Source of the DNA: JBAYJM01 sp964350585
GTDB taxonomy: Bacteria; Patescibacteriota; Patescibacteriia; 2-01-FULL-39-33
NCBI GenBank assembly: GCA_964350585.1
Contig: CAYGKC010000026.1
Location: 1 to 10,037 of the forward strand
Length of the DNA: 10,037 nucleotides
Direction of reading: 5' to 3'
In this document: piece after piece, positions 1-7,073 of the stretch
Position numbering within the stretch: the first letter of the stretch is position 1
How the letters are laid out: the number at the start of each line of letters is the position of its first letter
The notes under the pieces: generated by a model
What the model saw: only the letters and a program-made list of their open reading frames with translations
What the model was told of the DNA's origin: nothing
The model's database searches: none
Translations under genes and position numbers: made by a program

Positions 1-90
1 TATTAATATTATATTTTTTTAATTATAACATAAAATAATACTTCTGAACAAGTAAATGAATCATATTTGTGGATAAATGTATAAAAAGAT
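1..90. other. AT-rich intergenic tail, no gene seen
   Basis: This stretch lies downstream of the last glycosyltransferase, which reads leftward. It is almost entirely A and T. I see no open frame, no convincing terminator hairpin and no repeat, so the glycosyltransferase transcript may continue past the left edge of the window. Confidence 0.5.
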
Positions 91-1206
91 TTATTTAATA
101 GTCTGATACAACTTTACCACTCTAGTTGCAGTTTCATTCCAAGAGTACTTTTTTACATTTTGATATCCTTTTTGGACTAAATCTTCTCTTTTTTGAGAAT
201 TGTTCAAAATTTGATCTAACTTATCATTTATATCTTCAATATTGTAAGGATTAAAAAATAATGCGCTACTACCTAAAATCTCTTTTAATGCACTAATTTC
301 TGAAGCAACAACTGCGACTCCATTTCTTTGCGCTTCGAGAGGAGGCAATCCAAAGCCTTCTATAAGGCTCGGGTAAGCATAGGCTATGGCCTTTTTATAA
401 AGAGTCAATAATTCGTTATCACTTAAGTAACCTGTAAAAACAATATTTTTATTTAACTTAACATTATTCAAACCAATAATAAATTCTTTAAGTCTTTTAT
501 AAAAAAAGTTATCCTTTCCCACTAAAACTAATTTAACATTTATATTCTTTAATATCAGCTTTTCAAATGCCAACACTAAGTTTTCAAGATTTTTATGTGG
601 ATAGGCAGATCCTACATAAAGTATAAATTTATTTAACTCAGTATGATTTTCAGCATAAACATTTGTATTGGACATGCCTACGCCTTCATAAACGACTTCT
701 ATTTTTTTGCCTTTAATTTTTAACAGTTTAATAATATCTTCTTTTGTCCCTTGAGAAACTGCAATAATTTTTTTTGCTCTTCTTGATGCAGATTTCACAA
801 CTAAACGGTAAATAAGCAATTTTAATGAATAAATTAAAGGGTTAAGTGTCGTTGCTCTTGAAGAAGGATAATGAGAAATTATTAAATCATGTATGGTAAT
901 AATAAACTTTTTTCGATAGAATAATGGCGCATTAAAATGGAGAAAGTGCACAAAATCCAATTTTATTTTTTTTAACAACAGCGGAAACAAGATATGCTCT
1001 TTCCAACTATATGCCTTAAAATCAGCCAATATTTTTGTAAAATTCTTATTAGCGGTAATATAGTCATCAAAACAATCTTTTTGTAAAAAAATATAGTACT
1101 GATTCAATGTATCGGTTTTTTCTAAATGACTAATAAGTTCCTGCGTATAGCGACCAATACCAGCATGCTTTGGCCCGAATAATCTAGCATCTATTCCAAT
1201 TTTCAT
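91..1206 (-). CDS. GT4-family glycosyltransferase (third of three)
   Basis: A 371-residue GT-B fold retaining glycosyltransferase of the CAZy GT4 type, expected to add a sugar from a nucleotide-sugar donor to a lipid-linked glycan at the cytoplasmic membrane face. The N-terminal domain opens with MKIGIDARLFGP and a glycine-rich GIGRYTQEL acceptor-side loop (about 16-24). The C-terminal donor domain starts near residue 193 (FILYVGSAYPHKN) and carries the EX7E motif as E283 and E291 in EGFGLPPLE. Length is normal for GT4. It lies 11 bp after the preceding glycosyltransferase and its start closely matches that gene's (both begin MKIGID), so the two are probably paralogues. No Shine-Dalgarno sequence precedes the ATG, which suggests it depends on upstream translation. 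Donor, acceptor and linkage cannot be read from the sequence. Confidence 0.9.
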   Translation of the reverse strand: MKIGIDARLFGPKHAGIGRYTQELISHLEKTDTLNQYYIFLQKDCFDDYITANKNFTKILADFKAYSWKEHILFPLLLKKIKLDFVHFLHFNAPLFYRKKFIITIHDLIISHYPSSRATTLNPLIYSLKLLIYRLVVKSASRRAKKIIAVSQGTKEDIIKLLKIKGKKIEVVYEGVGMSNTNVYAENHTELNKFILYVGSAYPHKNLENLVLAFEKLILKNINVKLVLVGKDNFFYKRLKEFIIGLNNVKLNKNIVFTGYLSDNELLTLYKKAIAYAYPSLIEGFGLPPLEAQRNGVAVVASEISALKEILGSSALFFNPYNIEDINDKLDQILNNSQKREDLVQKGYQNVKKYSWNETATRVVKLYQTIK

Positions 1207-1217
1207 TTTATAATAAC

Positions 1218-2324
1218 TTATGATTCATTAAATATTTCCATCATTTGCTTAGCTGTTTTATGCCAAGTAAATTCCTGCGCTTTTTTTAGTCCTTTTTCTA
1301 TATAGTGTTTCCTGATTTCATTTTCGGAAATTAATATTTCCATGCTTTTCTTAATCTCGTTAATATTGTATACATCAATCAATAAGCCGTTATCCCCTAC
1401 TATTTCAGCCTGAGAAGAGTTTGCGCCAACAATTACTGGACAACCACATGCCATTGCCTCTACGGGAGGAAGACCAAATCCTTCATAAAAAGAAGGGTAT
1501 ATAAATAACTTAGCCAAATTATATAATGCCGGTTTATCTTTTTCATCCACATAGCCAATCATTTTAACTCTGGAGTCATTTTTAGCCGATTCAAAAATCT
1601 CTTTATTTTTCCAACCACCAGATCCCGCTATTACCAATTTATAATCCGTACTCATTAGTTTAAAAGCGCTCAATAAACTTTGAATATTTTTTCTTGGCTC
1701 AAGAGAACCGAGAAATAAAATATATTTATCAGGAAGATTGTACTTCGCCTTAACGTATAAAATACTTTCAGATTCAGTGTTTAAAATTTTAAAACCAGCT
1801 GATATGCCAGGATAAACAACCTTTATTCTATTATCGCTTATTTTCAACAAATTTACCAGATCATTTTTAGTACTTTGTGAATCTGAAATTATTATGTCAG
1901 CCCTTTTTATTAATCCTGATTTTAAGATAAGATTATGCCAAACTAATTTTTTAAGAGGTAAAAAATTTTTGTAAATAAGAAAGGATAAATCATGTATCGT
2001 TAAAATTAATTTACAATCAGATGATACATTAATAAAATTAATATTTGGCGCCCAAAAGATATCTACTCCACCAACTTTTTTATCAAATTGAAGAAATTTA
2101 AAAAACGAATTCAAAGATAATAATTTATTTGATTGTTTAAAATAGCAAGTATTAATATGCTTATCAAATTGCGGAATTTGCCTATTTTTCCAAGAACTTA
2201 AAAATAATTTATATTCGTTTTTATAATCGTTATTAATAAGTTCTTTTACAATATTATAAGTATACCAAGGAACTCCTGAATACAACTGTTCCATTAAGCA
2301 TCTGCCATCAATTCCAATTTTCAT
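1218..2324 (-). CDS. GT4-family glycosyltransferase (second of three)
   Basis: A 368-residue GT-B glycosyltransferase of GT4 type. It starts MKIGIDGRCL, with the SGVPWYTYNIVKEL acceptor-side loop at about 16-29. The linker and donor domain begin around residue 200 (YILFLGSLEPRKN), followed by GSGGW near 234-238. The EX7E pair is E281 and E289 in EGFGLPPVE, followed by MACGCPVI, typical of this family. Its ATG overlaps the TGA of the upstream glycosyltransferase in an ATGA tetranucleotide (2321-2324), so translation is probably coupled. Only a weak GGA precedes the start. It should act in the same glycan assembly line as its neighbours on the cytoplasmic side. The sugar it transfers is unknown. 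Confidence 0.9.
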   Translation of the reverse strand: MKIGIDGRCLMEQLYSGVPWYTYNIVKELINNDYKNEYKLFLSSWKNRQIPQFDKHINTCYFKQSNKLLSLNSFFKFLQFDKKVGGVDIFWAPNINFINVSSDCKLILTIHDLSFLIYKNFLPLKKLVWHNLILKSGLIKRADIIISDSQSTKNDLVNLLKISDNRIKVVYPGISAGFKILNTESESILYVKAKYNLPDKYILFLGSLEPRKNIQSLLSAFKLMSTDYKLVIAGSGGWKNKEIFESAKNDSRVKMIGYVDEKDKPALYNLAKLFIYPSFYEGFGLPPVEAMACGCPVIVGANSSQAEIVGDNGLLIDVYNINEIKKSMEILISENEIRKHYIEKGLKKAQEFTWHKTAKQMMEIFNES

Positions 2325-3454
2325 TTTTGATTTTCCATTATTTTTTGAACAAAAGTATTTATCTTTTCCCTAAAGCATTTAATATCAAAATTTCCTGCAT
2401 GCTTCTTTATCTCCCATGAATCGTATTTGGATTCATTAAATCGGATAATTTTGTCGGCCAAATCTTCCCAGGATTGATCATCAAAAAATTCACCTGTAAC
2501 TCCTTCCACTACAGATTCTAAAGCGCCTCCTCTCCTAAATGCTATAACTGGACGACCGCTAGCCATTGCCTCAACTGCTGTTATGCCAAAATCTTCATCC
2601 TGAGGATTAATATAAGCTAAACAGTTTGCATACAGCAATGATTTTTCGCTTTGGCTCACCCTACCTAAGAACTGGATATTACTTTTCGCCATTCTTTTTA
2701 ACTTTGCCATTTCAGGACCAACCCCAAATATTTTTAAAGGTATTCCCAGCCTTGAAAATGCCTTAACAACTAAATCAATTCTCTTATATGAAACTAATCT
2801 ACTTCCAGCCAAAAAATATTTTTTAGGCGCCTCAGATATGAAAAAGTTATCAGAATATATTGGCGGATAAATTACTTCACTTCTCCTGTTGTAATATTTT
2901 TCTATCTTTTTTTGGACATTCTTTGAATTTGCAATAAAATAATCCACTCTATTTGCTGCTAAACGATCCCAAATCCTCAGTTTTTGGGTAATTAAAGGTA
3001 GCAAACCCTTAACAAGACCGGTAGCATTTAAGTCCTGAAGATAATTGTGTGTATCGCTCCATAAATACCTTGTGGGAGTATGGCAGTAGCACATGTGAAT
3101 GGCATTCGGATTAGCAATAACTCCTTTAGCAAATGATGAAGCACTTGATAAAATTATTTCATAATCCATTATATCAAGTCTTTCTATGGCAGCAGGCATG
3201 AAAGGCAAAAACCACTGATACTTTTTTACTCCTAAAGGAATTTTTTGCAAAAAAGAGGTTTTTACATCACTTCCGAAACGGTTATTAAAAACTTTTTTTT
3301 CCAAAACTAAAGTAAAAATAGGCGCCTGTGGATAAATTTCCTTAAATGCTTTCAAAACTTGCTCTGCTCCTCCATCCTGAATCAAGTGATCATGAACTAA
3401 CGCTATTTTTTCGTAAGAAGGCTTAAAATTAGTAGTTGAGAGGGTATTAAACAT
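2321..3454 (-). CDS. GT4-family glycosyltransferase, mannosyltransferase-like (first of three)
   Basis: A 377-residue GT4 enzyme of a subgroup often annotated as WbaZ-like mannosyltransferase. The N-terminal domain has KIALVHDHLIQDGGAEQVL (16-34), a stretch ILSSASSFAKGV (101-112) and CYCHTPTRYLW (122-132), which I recognise from O-antigen and exopolysaccharide clusters. The donor domain has FLAGSRLVSYKRIDLVVKAF (214-233), GVGPE near 244 and the EX7E pair E287 and E295 in EDFGITAVE. The first 15 residues lie outside the usual domain, but there is no better start, and the A of this ATG lies where transcription should begin, so the mRNA is probably leaderless. It is the first gene of the three-gene unit and overlaps the next gene by four bases. 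The mannose assignment is only family resemblance. Confidence 0.9.
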   Translation of the reverse strand: MFNTLSTTNFKPSYEKIALVHDHLIQDGGAEQVLKAFKEIYPQAPIFTLVLEKKVFNNRFGSDVKTSFLQKIPLGVKKYQWFLPFMPAAIERLDIMDYEIILSSASSFAKGVIANPNAIHMCYCHTPTRYLWSDTHNYLQDLNATGLVKGLLPLITQKLRIWDRLAANRVDYFIANSKNVQKKIEKYYNRRSEVIYPPIYSDNFFISEAPKKYFLAGSRLVSYKRIDLVVKAFSRLGIPLKIFGVGPEMAKLKRMAKSNIQFLGRVSQSEKSLLYANCLAYINPQDEDFGITAVEAMASGRPVIAFRRGGALESVVEGVTGEFFDDQSWEDLADKIIRFNESKYDSWEIKKHAGNFDIKCFREKINTFVQKIMENQK

Positions 3455-3460
3455 AGGATA

Positions 3461-3489
3461 ATTTTAAGTTATTTAACCGTGTTTGGCAA
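3461..3489 (-). promoter_or_regulatory. Promoter of the glycosyltransferase operon
   Basis: On the minus strand TTGCCA (3489-3484) is followed after 17 bp by TAAAAT (3466-3461). Transcription should start near 3454, which is the first base of the ATG of the first glycosyltransferase. There is no Shine-Dalgarno sequence before that ATG. The -35 box sits directly beyond the U-tract of the upstream terminator, so this is a separate transcription unit. Confidence 0.6.
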
Positions 3490-3491
3490 AT

Positions 3492-3516
3492 AAAAAACCG
3501 CCAGCCGCGCTGACGG
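3492..3516 (-). terminator. Terminator of the sugar-transferase unit
   Basis: On the minus strand CCGTCAGC, loop GCG, GCTGGCGG (8 bp with one G-T pair) is followed by six T. It lies 26 bp after the stop codon of the small membrane protein and closes that two-gene unit. Confidence 0.85.
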
Positions 3517-3542
3517 ATAAGCTAGTGTGATACTTTCCAAAT

Positions 3543-3701
3543 TTATATGAGATGGAGAATACCACTAAGGCAAATAAAAATAACTCCTAACAAAAGCCAC
3601 GTTTGTGATTGACTGACATAACCACCGAACAATGAACCGATTGCCAAAGACAGGCAAAGACAAAAAACCATAAATAACCAAAATGCTATTTTCTTTTTCA
3701 T
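3543..3701 (-). CDS. Small two-helix membrane protein (52 aa)
   Basis: This short gene encodes MKKKIAFWLFMVFC and onward for 52 residues. Two hydrophobic segments (about 5-27 and 35-52) are joined by a short polar turn (YVSQSQ, 28-33). The three lysines at the N-terminus suggest that end is cytoplasmic by the positive-inside rule. A Shine-Dalgarno sequence GGAGAGG (3716-3710) sits 8 bases before the ATG, and the gene starts only 16 bp after the sugar transferase stop codon, so the two are co-transcribed. It is followed closely by a strong terminator. I do not recognise the family. It could be an accessory subunit of the transferase or of glycan export, but only its position supports this. The ribosome-binding site, codon-like hydrophobic pattern and clean stop support a real gene. 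Confidence 0.7.
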   Translation of the reverse strand: MKKKIAFWLFMVFCLCLSLAIGSLFGGYVSQSQTWLLLGVIFICLSGILHLI

Positions 3702-3717
3702 GAATCATTCCTCTCCC

Positions 3718-5121
3718 CTAGTCGGCTTTTCTTCTTTTTAAAACAGCAAACGGTGTTTTTAATAATATTGCCAAATCAAGCTTGAAACTCCAGTTTTCCA
3801 TATAACCTATATCAAGATGAACTTCTTCATCAAAATCAAGGTCAGATCTTCCAGAAACTTGTGCCATACCAGTTATGCCTGGCTTAATTGTCAAAACCCT
3901 TCTATGAAAATTTTTATACTTTGCAACTTCTTCTACTTCATGAGGCCTGGGACCCACAAGGCTCATTCTACCTATAAAAACATTGAATAATTCAGGTATC
4001 TCATCAATACTAGTTCTTCGAATAAATTTTCCAACTTTTGTTATTCTAGGATCATTTTCAAATTTCATCATAGGAGTTCCTTCGCGGATATTATTATGTT
4101 TTTTTAAAAATTCCGCATCAAACCTATATTTATGCGCATCATTTACCATTGACCTAAACTTGAAATATTTAAATGGACGGCCGTTCTCTCCTATTCTTTC
4201 ATAAACAAAAAATAATGATCCTCTAGAATCTAATTTGATCGCTACAGCTACAATAAACATTAAAGGAGCTAATATTATAATTAAAATTGTAGAAATTACT
4301 ATGTCAAAAACCCTTTTATACACTCTTCCCCAACCATCTAAATTTGTCTTTTTTATTTCAACTATTGGAATTCCTGAGATATTCGTTATTTCAAAATTAT
4401 TAATTGGAAATTCAAAAATGTCAGCAACATATTTTAAAGATATATGATTTATGTAAGAAAAATCGTTTAATCTTTTTAACTCTTCATTGTCTAAGTTTCC
4501 GGTAGCAACCAGAATTTCATCAAATTTATCTTCTTTGACCATTTTTTCTAGGAGTATTTCATTTTCTTCAGAAAAATTATCCATCAGTGAAACAACCTTA
4601 TACCCATGTTTTTTATTATTTTCAAAAATTTCCGAAACCTCAGCAGACAATTGATTTCTACCCACAATAACGAGACGATGAACGCCCAAATTATATTTAT
4701 ATAAACTATATTGAAACAAGCGCACCGTTGACCTTCCAATAATTACAAAAACAATACTTAATATCCATCCAGCTAAAATAATAAAACGAGAATCAAAAAG
4801 AGATCTGCTAAAAAAGAAGACAAACATTAAAGCCATAATTGCAGTAGAACAGCAAAGAATAATTTTGGAAATTTCATCCATTGTTCTGCGAGTGCTTCTC
4901 ATTGAATAAAGTCCGCCCAACCAAAAACTTACTATCCAAACAAATACAATTAAGATAAGGAATTTAAAGAAAAAAGCAAAAGATAAATCAAAAATTATCG
5001 GTCTAATTTCTGTTACCGGTTCCCAAAATCGAATATAATATGAAGCTATACCCGCCAAAAAAACCATTAAATAATCAATGGGAACTAAACTGGCAGATAT
5101 GGCAATTTCAGTTCTTTTCAT
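3718..5121 (-). CDS. Polyprenyl-phosphate sugar-1-phosphate transferase (WcaJ/WbaP type)
   Basis: A 467-residue integral membrane enzyme that transfers a sugar 1-phosphate from a nucleotide sugar to undecaprenyl phosphate, starting a lipid-linked glycan for exopolysaccharide, capsule or O-antigen. The layout is the full-length polyisoprenyl-phosphate hexose-1-phosphate transferase type: four N-terminal membrane helices (about 14-30, 43-67, 86-104, 113-129), a soluble Rossmann-like domain (about 147-255), a fifth hydrophobic segment (271-296), which is a re-entrant helix in this family, and the C-terminal catalytic domain. That domain shows KYFKFRSM (318-325), the catalytic Asp-Glu pair D373-E374 in RRTSIDEIPELFN, SLVGPRP (387-393) and KPGITGMAQVSGR (413-425). 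It is the first gene of its unit, 16 bp before a small membrane protein. The leader is about 10 nt with no Shine-Dalgarno sequence. Which sugar is used cannot be told. Confidence 0.95.
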   Translation of the reverse strand: MKRTEIAISASLVPIDYLMVFLAGIASYYIRFWEPVTEIRPIIFDLSFAFFFKFLILIVFVWIVSFWLGGLYSMRSTRRTMDEISKIILCCSTAIMALMFVFFFSRSLFDSRFIILAGWILSIVFVIIGRSTVRLFQYSLYKYNLGVHRLVIVGRNQLSAEVSEIFENNKKHGYKVVSLMDNFSEENEILLEKMVKEDKFDEILVATGNLDNEELKRLNDFSYINHISLKYVADIFEFPINNFEITNISGIPIVEIKKTNLDGWGRVYKRVFDIVISTILIIILAPLMFIVAVAIKLDSRGSLFFVYERIGENGRPFKYFKFRSMVNDAHKYRFDAEFLKKHNNIREGTPMMKFENDPRITKVGKFIRRTSIDEIPELFNVFIGRMSLVGPRPHEVEEVAKYKNFHRRVLTIKPGITGMAQVSGRSDLDFDEEVHLDIGYMENWSFKLDLAILLKTPFAVLKRRKAD

Positions 5122-5137
5122 ATAATTTATTGCCTAA

Positions 5138-5166
5138 ATTGTAACACAAATAATTTTTTTGAGCAA
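5138..5166 (-). promoter_or_regulatory. Promoter of the sugar-transferase unit
   Basis: On the minus strand TTGCTC (5166-5161), 17 bp, then TACAAT (5143-5138). The start would be near 5131, giving a leader of about 10 nt before the ATG at 5121, with no Shine-Dalgarno sequence in it. The -35 box touches the U-tract of the upstream structured RNA. Confidence 0.5.
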
Positions 5167-5290
5167 AAAAAAGCGCTAGCAAGGTAACGCGGAAGAGATA
5201 GGTATTGGGTACGAGGGATTTGGGTCCGACGTTAATAAACCTTTTACCGGAACGAAACCAATCGGTATCGCTCTCTTCACCTTGCTAGCG
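5165..5290 (-). terminator. Terminal arm and U-tract of the structured RNA
   Basis: A 12-bp perfect helix (5174-5185 with 5279-5290), extended by 7 bp after a bulge, runs into eight U on the minus strand. The arm encloses roughly 70 nt, much more than an ordinary terminator loop, so it is probably both part of the RNA fold and the stop signal. Confidence 0.65.
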
Positions 5291-5443
5291 GGTTAGAGTG
5301 GGAAGCACATCTTCGTCCTTCGCCCTAAACGTAGAATTCGTCGATTCTGCCACAAACATTAAATGTTTAAATGTTCATGCCGGTGCATGCAATTTTTAGC
5401 TTACGCTATTGTTGGTGGTCTTTGAATCTAACAACCGAAATCT
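5165..5443 (-). ncRNA. Unidentified structured small RNA, about 280 nt, divergent from rnpB
   Basis: A promoter with an extended -10 box and a strong terminator bracket a stretch without a plausible protein. The RNA folds into clear pieces. A hairpin UAGC-GUAA-GCUA has a GNRA loop (5408-5397). A second hairpin is CAUGC-ACCG-GCAUG (5389-5376). Both are enclosed by a helix pairing 5418-5415 and 5413-5410 with 5353-5350 and 5358-5355. A 3' arm pairs 5290-5279 with 5185-5174 (12 of 12) and continues as 5278-5272 with 5198-5192 past a six-base bulge. Eight U follow. I looked for tmRNA (no tRNA-like ends, no CCA, no tag reading frame), signal recognition particle RNA (no GGAAGGAAGCA-like core) and T-box signals and found none. 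A divergent 6S-like RNA remains possible. It is more GC-rich than the flanking DNA. The identity is unknown, but that this is an RNA gene is fairly likely. Confidence 0.6.
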
Positions 5444-5449
5444 TTTATA

Positions 5450-5477
5450 ATTATACCAATTTAAAAAATAAATACAA
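5450..5477 (-). promoter_or_regulatory. Extended -10 promoter of the structured RNA
   Basis: On the minus strand TGGTATAAT (5458-5450) is a perfect -10 with the TGn extension. A weak -35, TTGTAT (5477-5472), lies 16 bp upstream. The start is predicted near 5443. The -35 box is separated by only 3 bp from the -35 box of rnpB on the other strand. Confidence 0.65.
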
Positions 5478-5480
5478 TCA

Positions 5481-5509
5481 TTGACAAAATACAAAAATTA
5501 TGCTAATAT
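5481..5509 (+). promoter_or_regulatory. rnpB promoter
   Basis: TTGACA at 5481-5486, 17 bp spacer, then TAATAT at 5504-5509 preceded by TGC (extended -10). This predicts a start near 5516, exactly where the P1 helix of RNase P RNA begins. Confidence 0.75.
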
Positions 5510-5515
5510 AATAAT

Positions 5516-5919
5516 GTTCAGGTGAGCTGGATGATCGCTTCGCTCTTGCCTGCCTATGGCAGGTTTGACGGGGAGGAAAGTCCGAACACCCTTCCGCTTC
5601 GGCGGATGTCATGGTAGTGGGTAACGCCCACCCATTGCATTGCGAGATGCAATGAGGACCAGTTCCACAGAGACAATACTAGTCCGCTTTATGCGGATAA
5701 AAGGTGAAAAGTGTGAAGGCGTTTTAAATTAAGCAAGAGATATCTCCTTAGTTTAAGGCCACTTCACTCGGCCTCTGGCAACAGAGAACCCGTGGTAAAC
5801 TCTACCTGGTGCAATCCCAAATTGTAGGGAGCTTGACTGCGTCAGTAATGACGTTAGCAGACAGATGATCATCATCCGCCTCGGCGGAGACAGAATTCGG
5901 CTTACAAGCTCGTCTGGAC
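5516..5919 (+). ncRNA. rnpB: RNase P RNA (bacterial M1-like)
   Basis: This is the catalytic RNA that removes 5' leaders from tRNA precursors. Conserved region I is GAGGAAAGTCCGAACACCC near 5573. The CAACAGAGAACCCGTGGTAAACTC block is at about 5779-5803, and conserved region V is AGAATTCGGCTTAC near 5892-5905. The ends pair as P1: GTTCAGGTGAGCT (5516-5528) with AGCTCGTCTGGAC (5907-5919), using some G-U pairs. Internal hairpins include CCTGCC-TAT-GGCAGG and a UUCG-capped TCCGC stem. The P15 loop is short: CCC AAATTGTA GGG, without the GGU that normally pairs with the CCA end of tRNA. A terminator follows directly. Size, about 404 nt, is normal. The protein partner is not in the window. Confidence 0.97.
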
Positions 5920-5931
5920 AAAATAAAGAAA

Positions 5932-5959
5932 CACTCGAAAGGGTGGTTTTTTATTTTTT
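5932..5959 (+). terminator. rnpB terminator
   Basis: CACTC-GAAA-GGGTG (5932-5945) is followed by a T-rich tract interrupted by single bases. The GAAA loop adds stability. It lies 12 bp after the P1 helix of rnpB. Confidence 0.8.
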
Positions 5960-5989
5960 ATTAAGTTTTAATTGTTTATTTAAAAATTT

Positions 5990-6025
5990 TTAAAATAAAA
6001 CGGGGAAGCTAATTCAGCAACCCCG
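5990..6025 (-). terminator. Terminator of the acidic-tail protein gene
   Basis: On the minus strand CGGGG TT GCT, loop GAATT, AGC TT CCCCG (6025-6001) runs into TTTTATTTT. It lies 13 bp after the stop codon and faces the rnpB terminator, so the two convergent transcripts are separated. Confidence 0.85.
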
Positions 6026-6038
6026 ATAATTCATATAA

Positions 6039-6977
6039 CTAATCTGCCATGTCCACTTCATCAAGAGTCGTCTCCTGCACGATTTCTCTTAGGCGGTTTT
6101 TTATACTTTCTGGCAAATCTGCTTCAACATTAACACTAAAGTCTTCCTCTTCACCTACAAAAAGATCATCCTCATTTCTTTCTACTTTCTTTAAAAGATA
6201 GGATCCTTCACTGGGAAGTCCTCTTTTTTTTCTTTCTTTTTCTTTGGAAAGTTCAGCTGCAATTACTTCCGGATCATTGAAATCGGGTTCTTCCGTATCT
6301 TCTTCCAGTTCCTCCGGAGCTTCGTTTTGAGTTTCTATTTCTATTTCTGAAGCAATCCTGAAAGAGTGGAGTTCCGAAAGATTATCCGGTCTTATGTTTT
6401 CACCAAAGTTCTCAAACTTTATTATCTTTCGGTTAAACAACTGTTTTAATACAATACTTACACAGGTTTTGACATATTCTTCAGATAAGAAAAAGGAATT
6501 AAATCCCATTTTTCTTGCCTGAGATAAAACAGTTTTCCAAAGATCGGCGTATGACATACTAAACTTATTTTCTTCTAGGATACAAAGAATTAATTCATTC
6601 CTGTCTTGAATGAAAGATAAGTTTTTGCAAAATGCGTTTTTACGCTTTTCTTTTTGCAAAACTGCGTCATTGCCGGAATTGCCTTTAAAACCATGATATG
6701 GATCTTTCTTGACCACATTAACAATTTGGGGGTTAGCCTTCCAAAGCACTACCCCTACGCATTCCTCTGCAGAAAACATTCTGGGGTTTTGGTAAAGCAT
6801 TAGATTTAATTCCATTTTTAATGCGACTGCGCCAAACCCCCTATAGTCATAGCCTGACTTTTTTTTCCTCACCTCTTTTGCCAGTGTTTCCACCACCAAA
6901 AGCGGTTTCTTTGTCAAAATACGATAAACGGCATCCATGTTCTTTTGGTATTCATCCATAGACTGTCCGGGTGACAT
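6039..6977 (-). CDS. Uncharacterised protein, possible winged-helix domains with acidic tail
   Basis: A soluble protein of 312 residues with no family I can name. Two parts look alike in pattern: a helix ending in a basic loop, then a second helix. They lie at about 12-80 (AVYRILTKKP, LAKEVRKKK, ECVGVVLWK) and about 125-190 (RNELILCILEENKFSMSYAD, VSIVLKQLFNRKIIKF). The second reads like a winged helix of the HARE type known from the RNA polymerase delta subunit. It is followed by a strongly acidic stretch (about 210-240), a short basic KEKERKKRG segment and another acidic end, again reminiscent of delta. This is inference from pattern only. The start is backed by GGAGGG (6990-6985), 7 bases before the ATG. 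The gene stands alone between its own promoter and terminator and is divergent from the ParB-like gene. Confidence 0.8.
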   Translation of the reverse strand: MSPGQSMDEYQKNMDAVYRILTKKPLLVVETLAKEVRKKKSGYDYRGFGAVALKMELNLMLYQNPRMFSAEECVGVVLWKANPQIVNVVKKDPYHGFKGNSGNDAVLQKEKRKNAFCKNLSFIQDRNELILCILEENKFSMSYADLWKTVLSQARKMGFNSFFLSEEYVKTCVSIVLKQLFNRKIIKFENFGENIRPDNLSELHSFRIASEIEIETQNEAPEELEEDTEEPDFNDPEVIAAELSKEKERKKRGLPSEGSYLLKKVERNEDDLFVGEEEDFSVNVEADLPESIKNRLREIVQETTLDEVDMAD

Positions 6978-7044
6978 AGTTTTTCCCTCCAGTTGTTACC
7001 CCCTAATGTGCAAAATTGAAAATGCCATTTGACTTAGAGTAACA

Positions 7045-7073
7045 AAAATATTGACATAGTTCAAGATTGACAA
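7045..7073 (-). promoter_or_regulatory. Promoter of the acidic-tail protein gene
   Basis: On the minus strand TTGTCA (7073-7068), 17 bp, TATTTT (7050-7045). The start is predicted near 7038, giving a leader of about 60 nt with a good Shine-Dalgarno sequence. The -35 box overlaps that of the divergent ParB-like gene. Confidence 0.55.

Noticed and set aside
4235..4447. Plus-strand open frames inside the sugar transferase gene
   Set aside because: They overlap a strongly supported gene on the opposite strand, lack ribosome-binding sites and resemble no protein.
5165..5443. tmRNA gene
   Set aside because: The 5' and 3' ends do not form a tRNA-like domain, there is no CCA or T arm, and no tag frame ending in an ALAA-like peptide.
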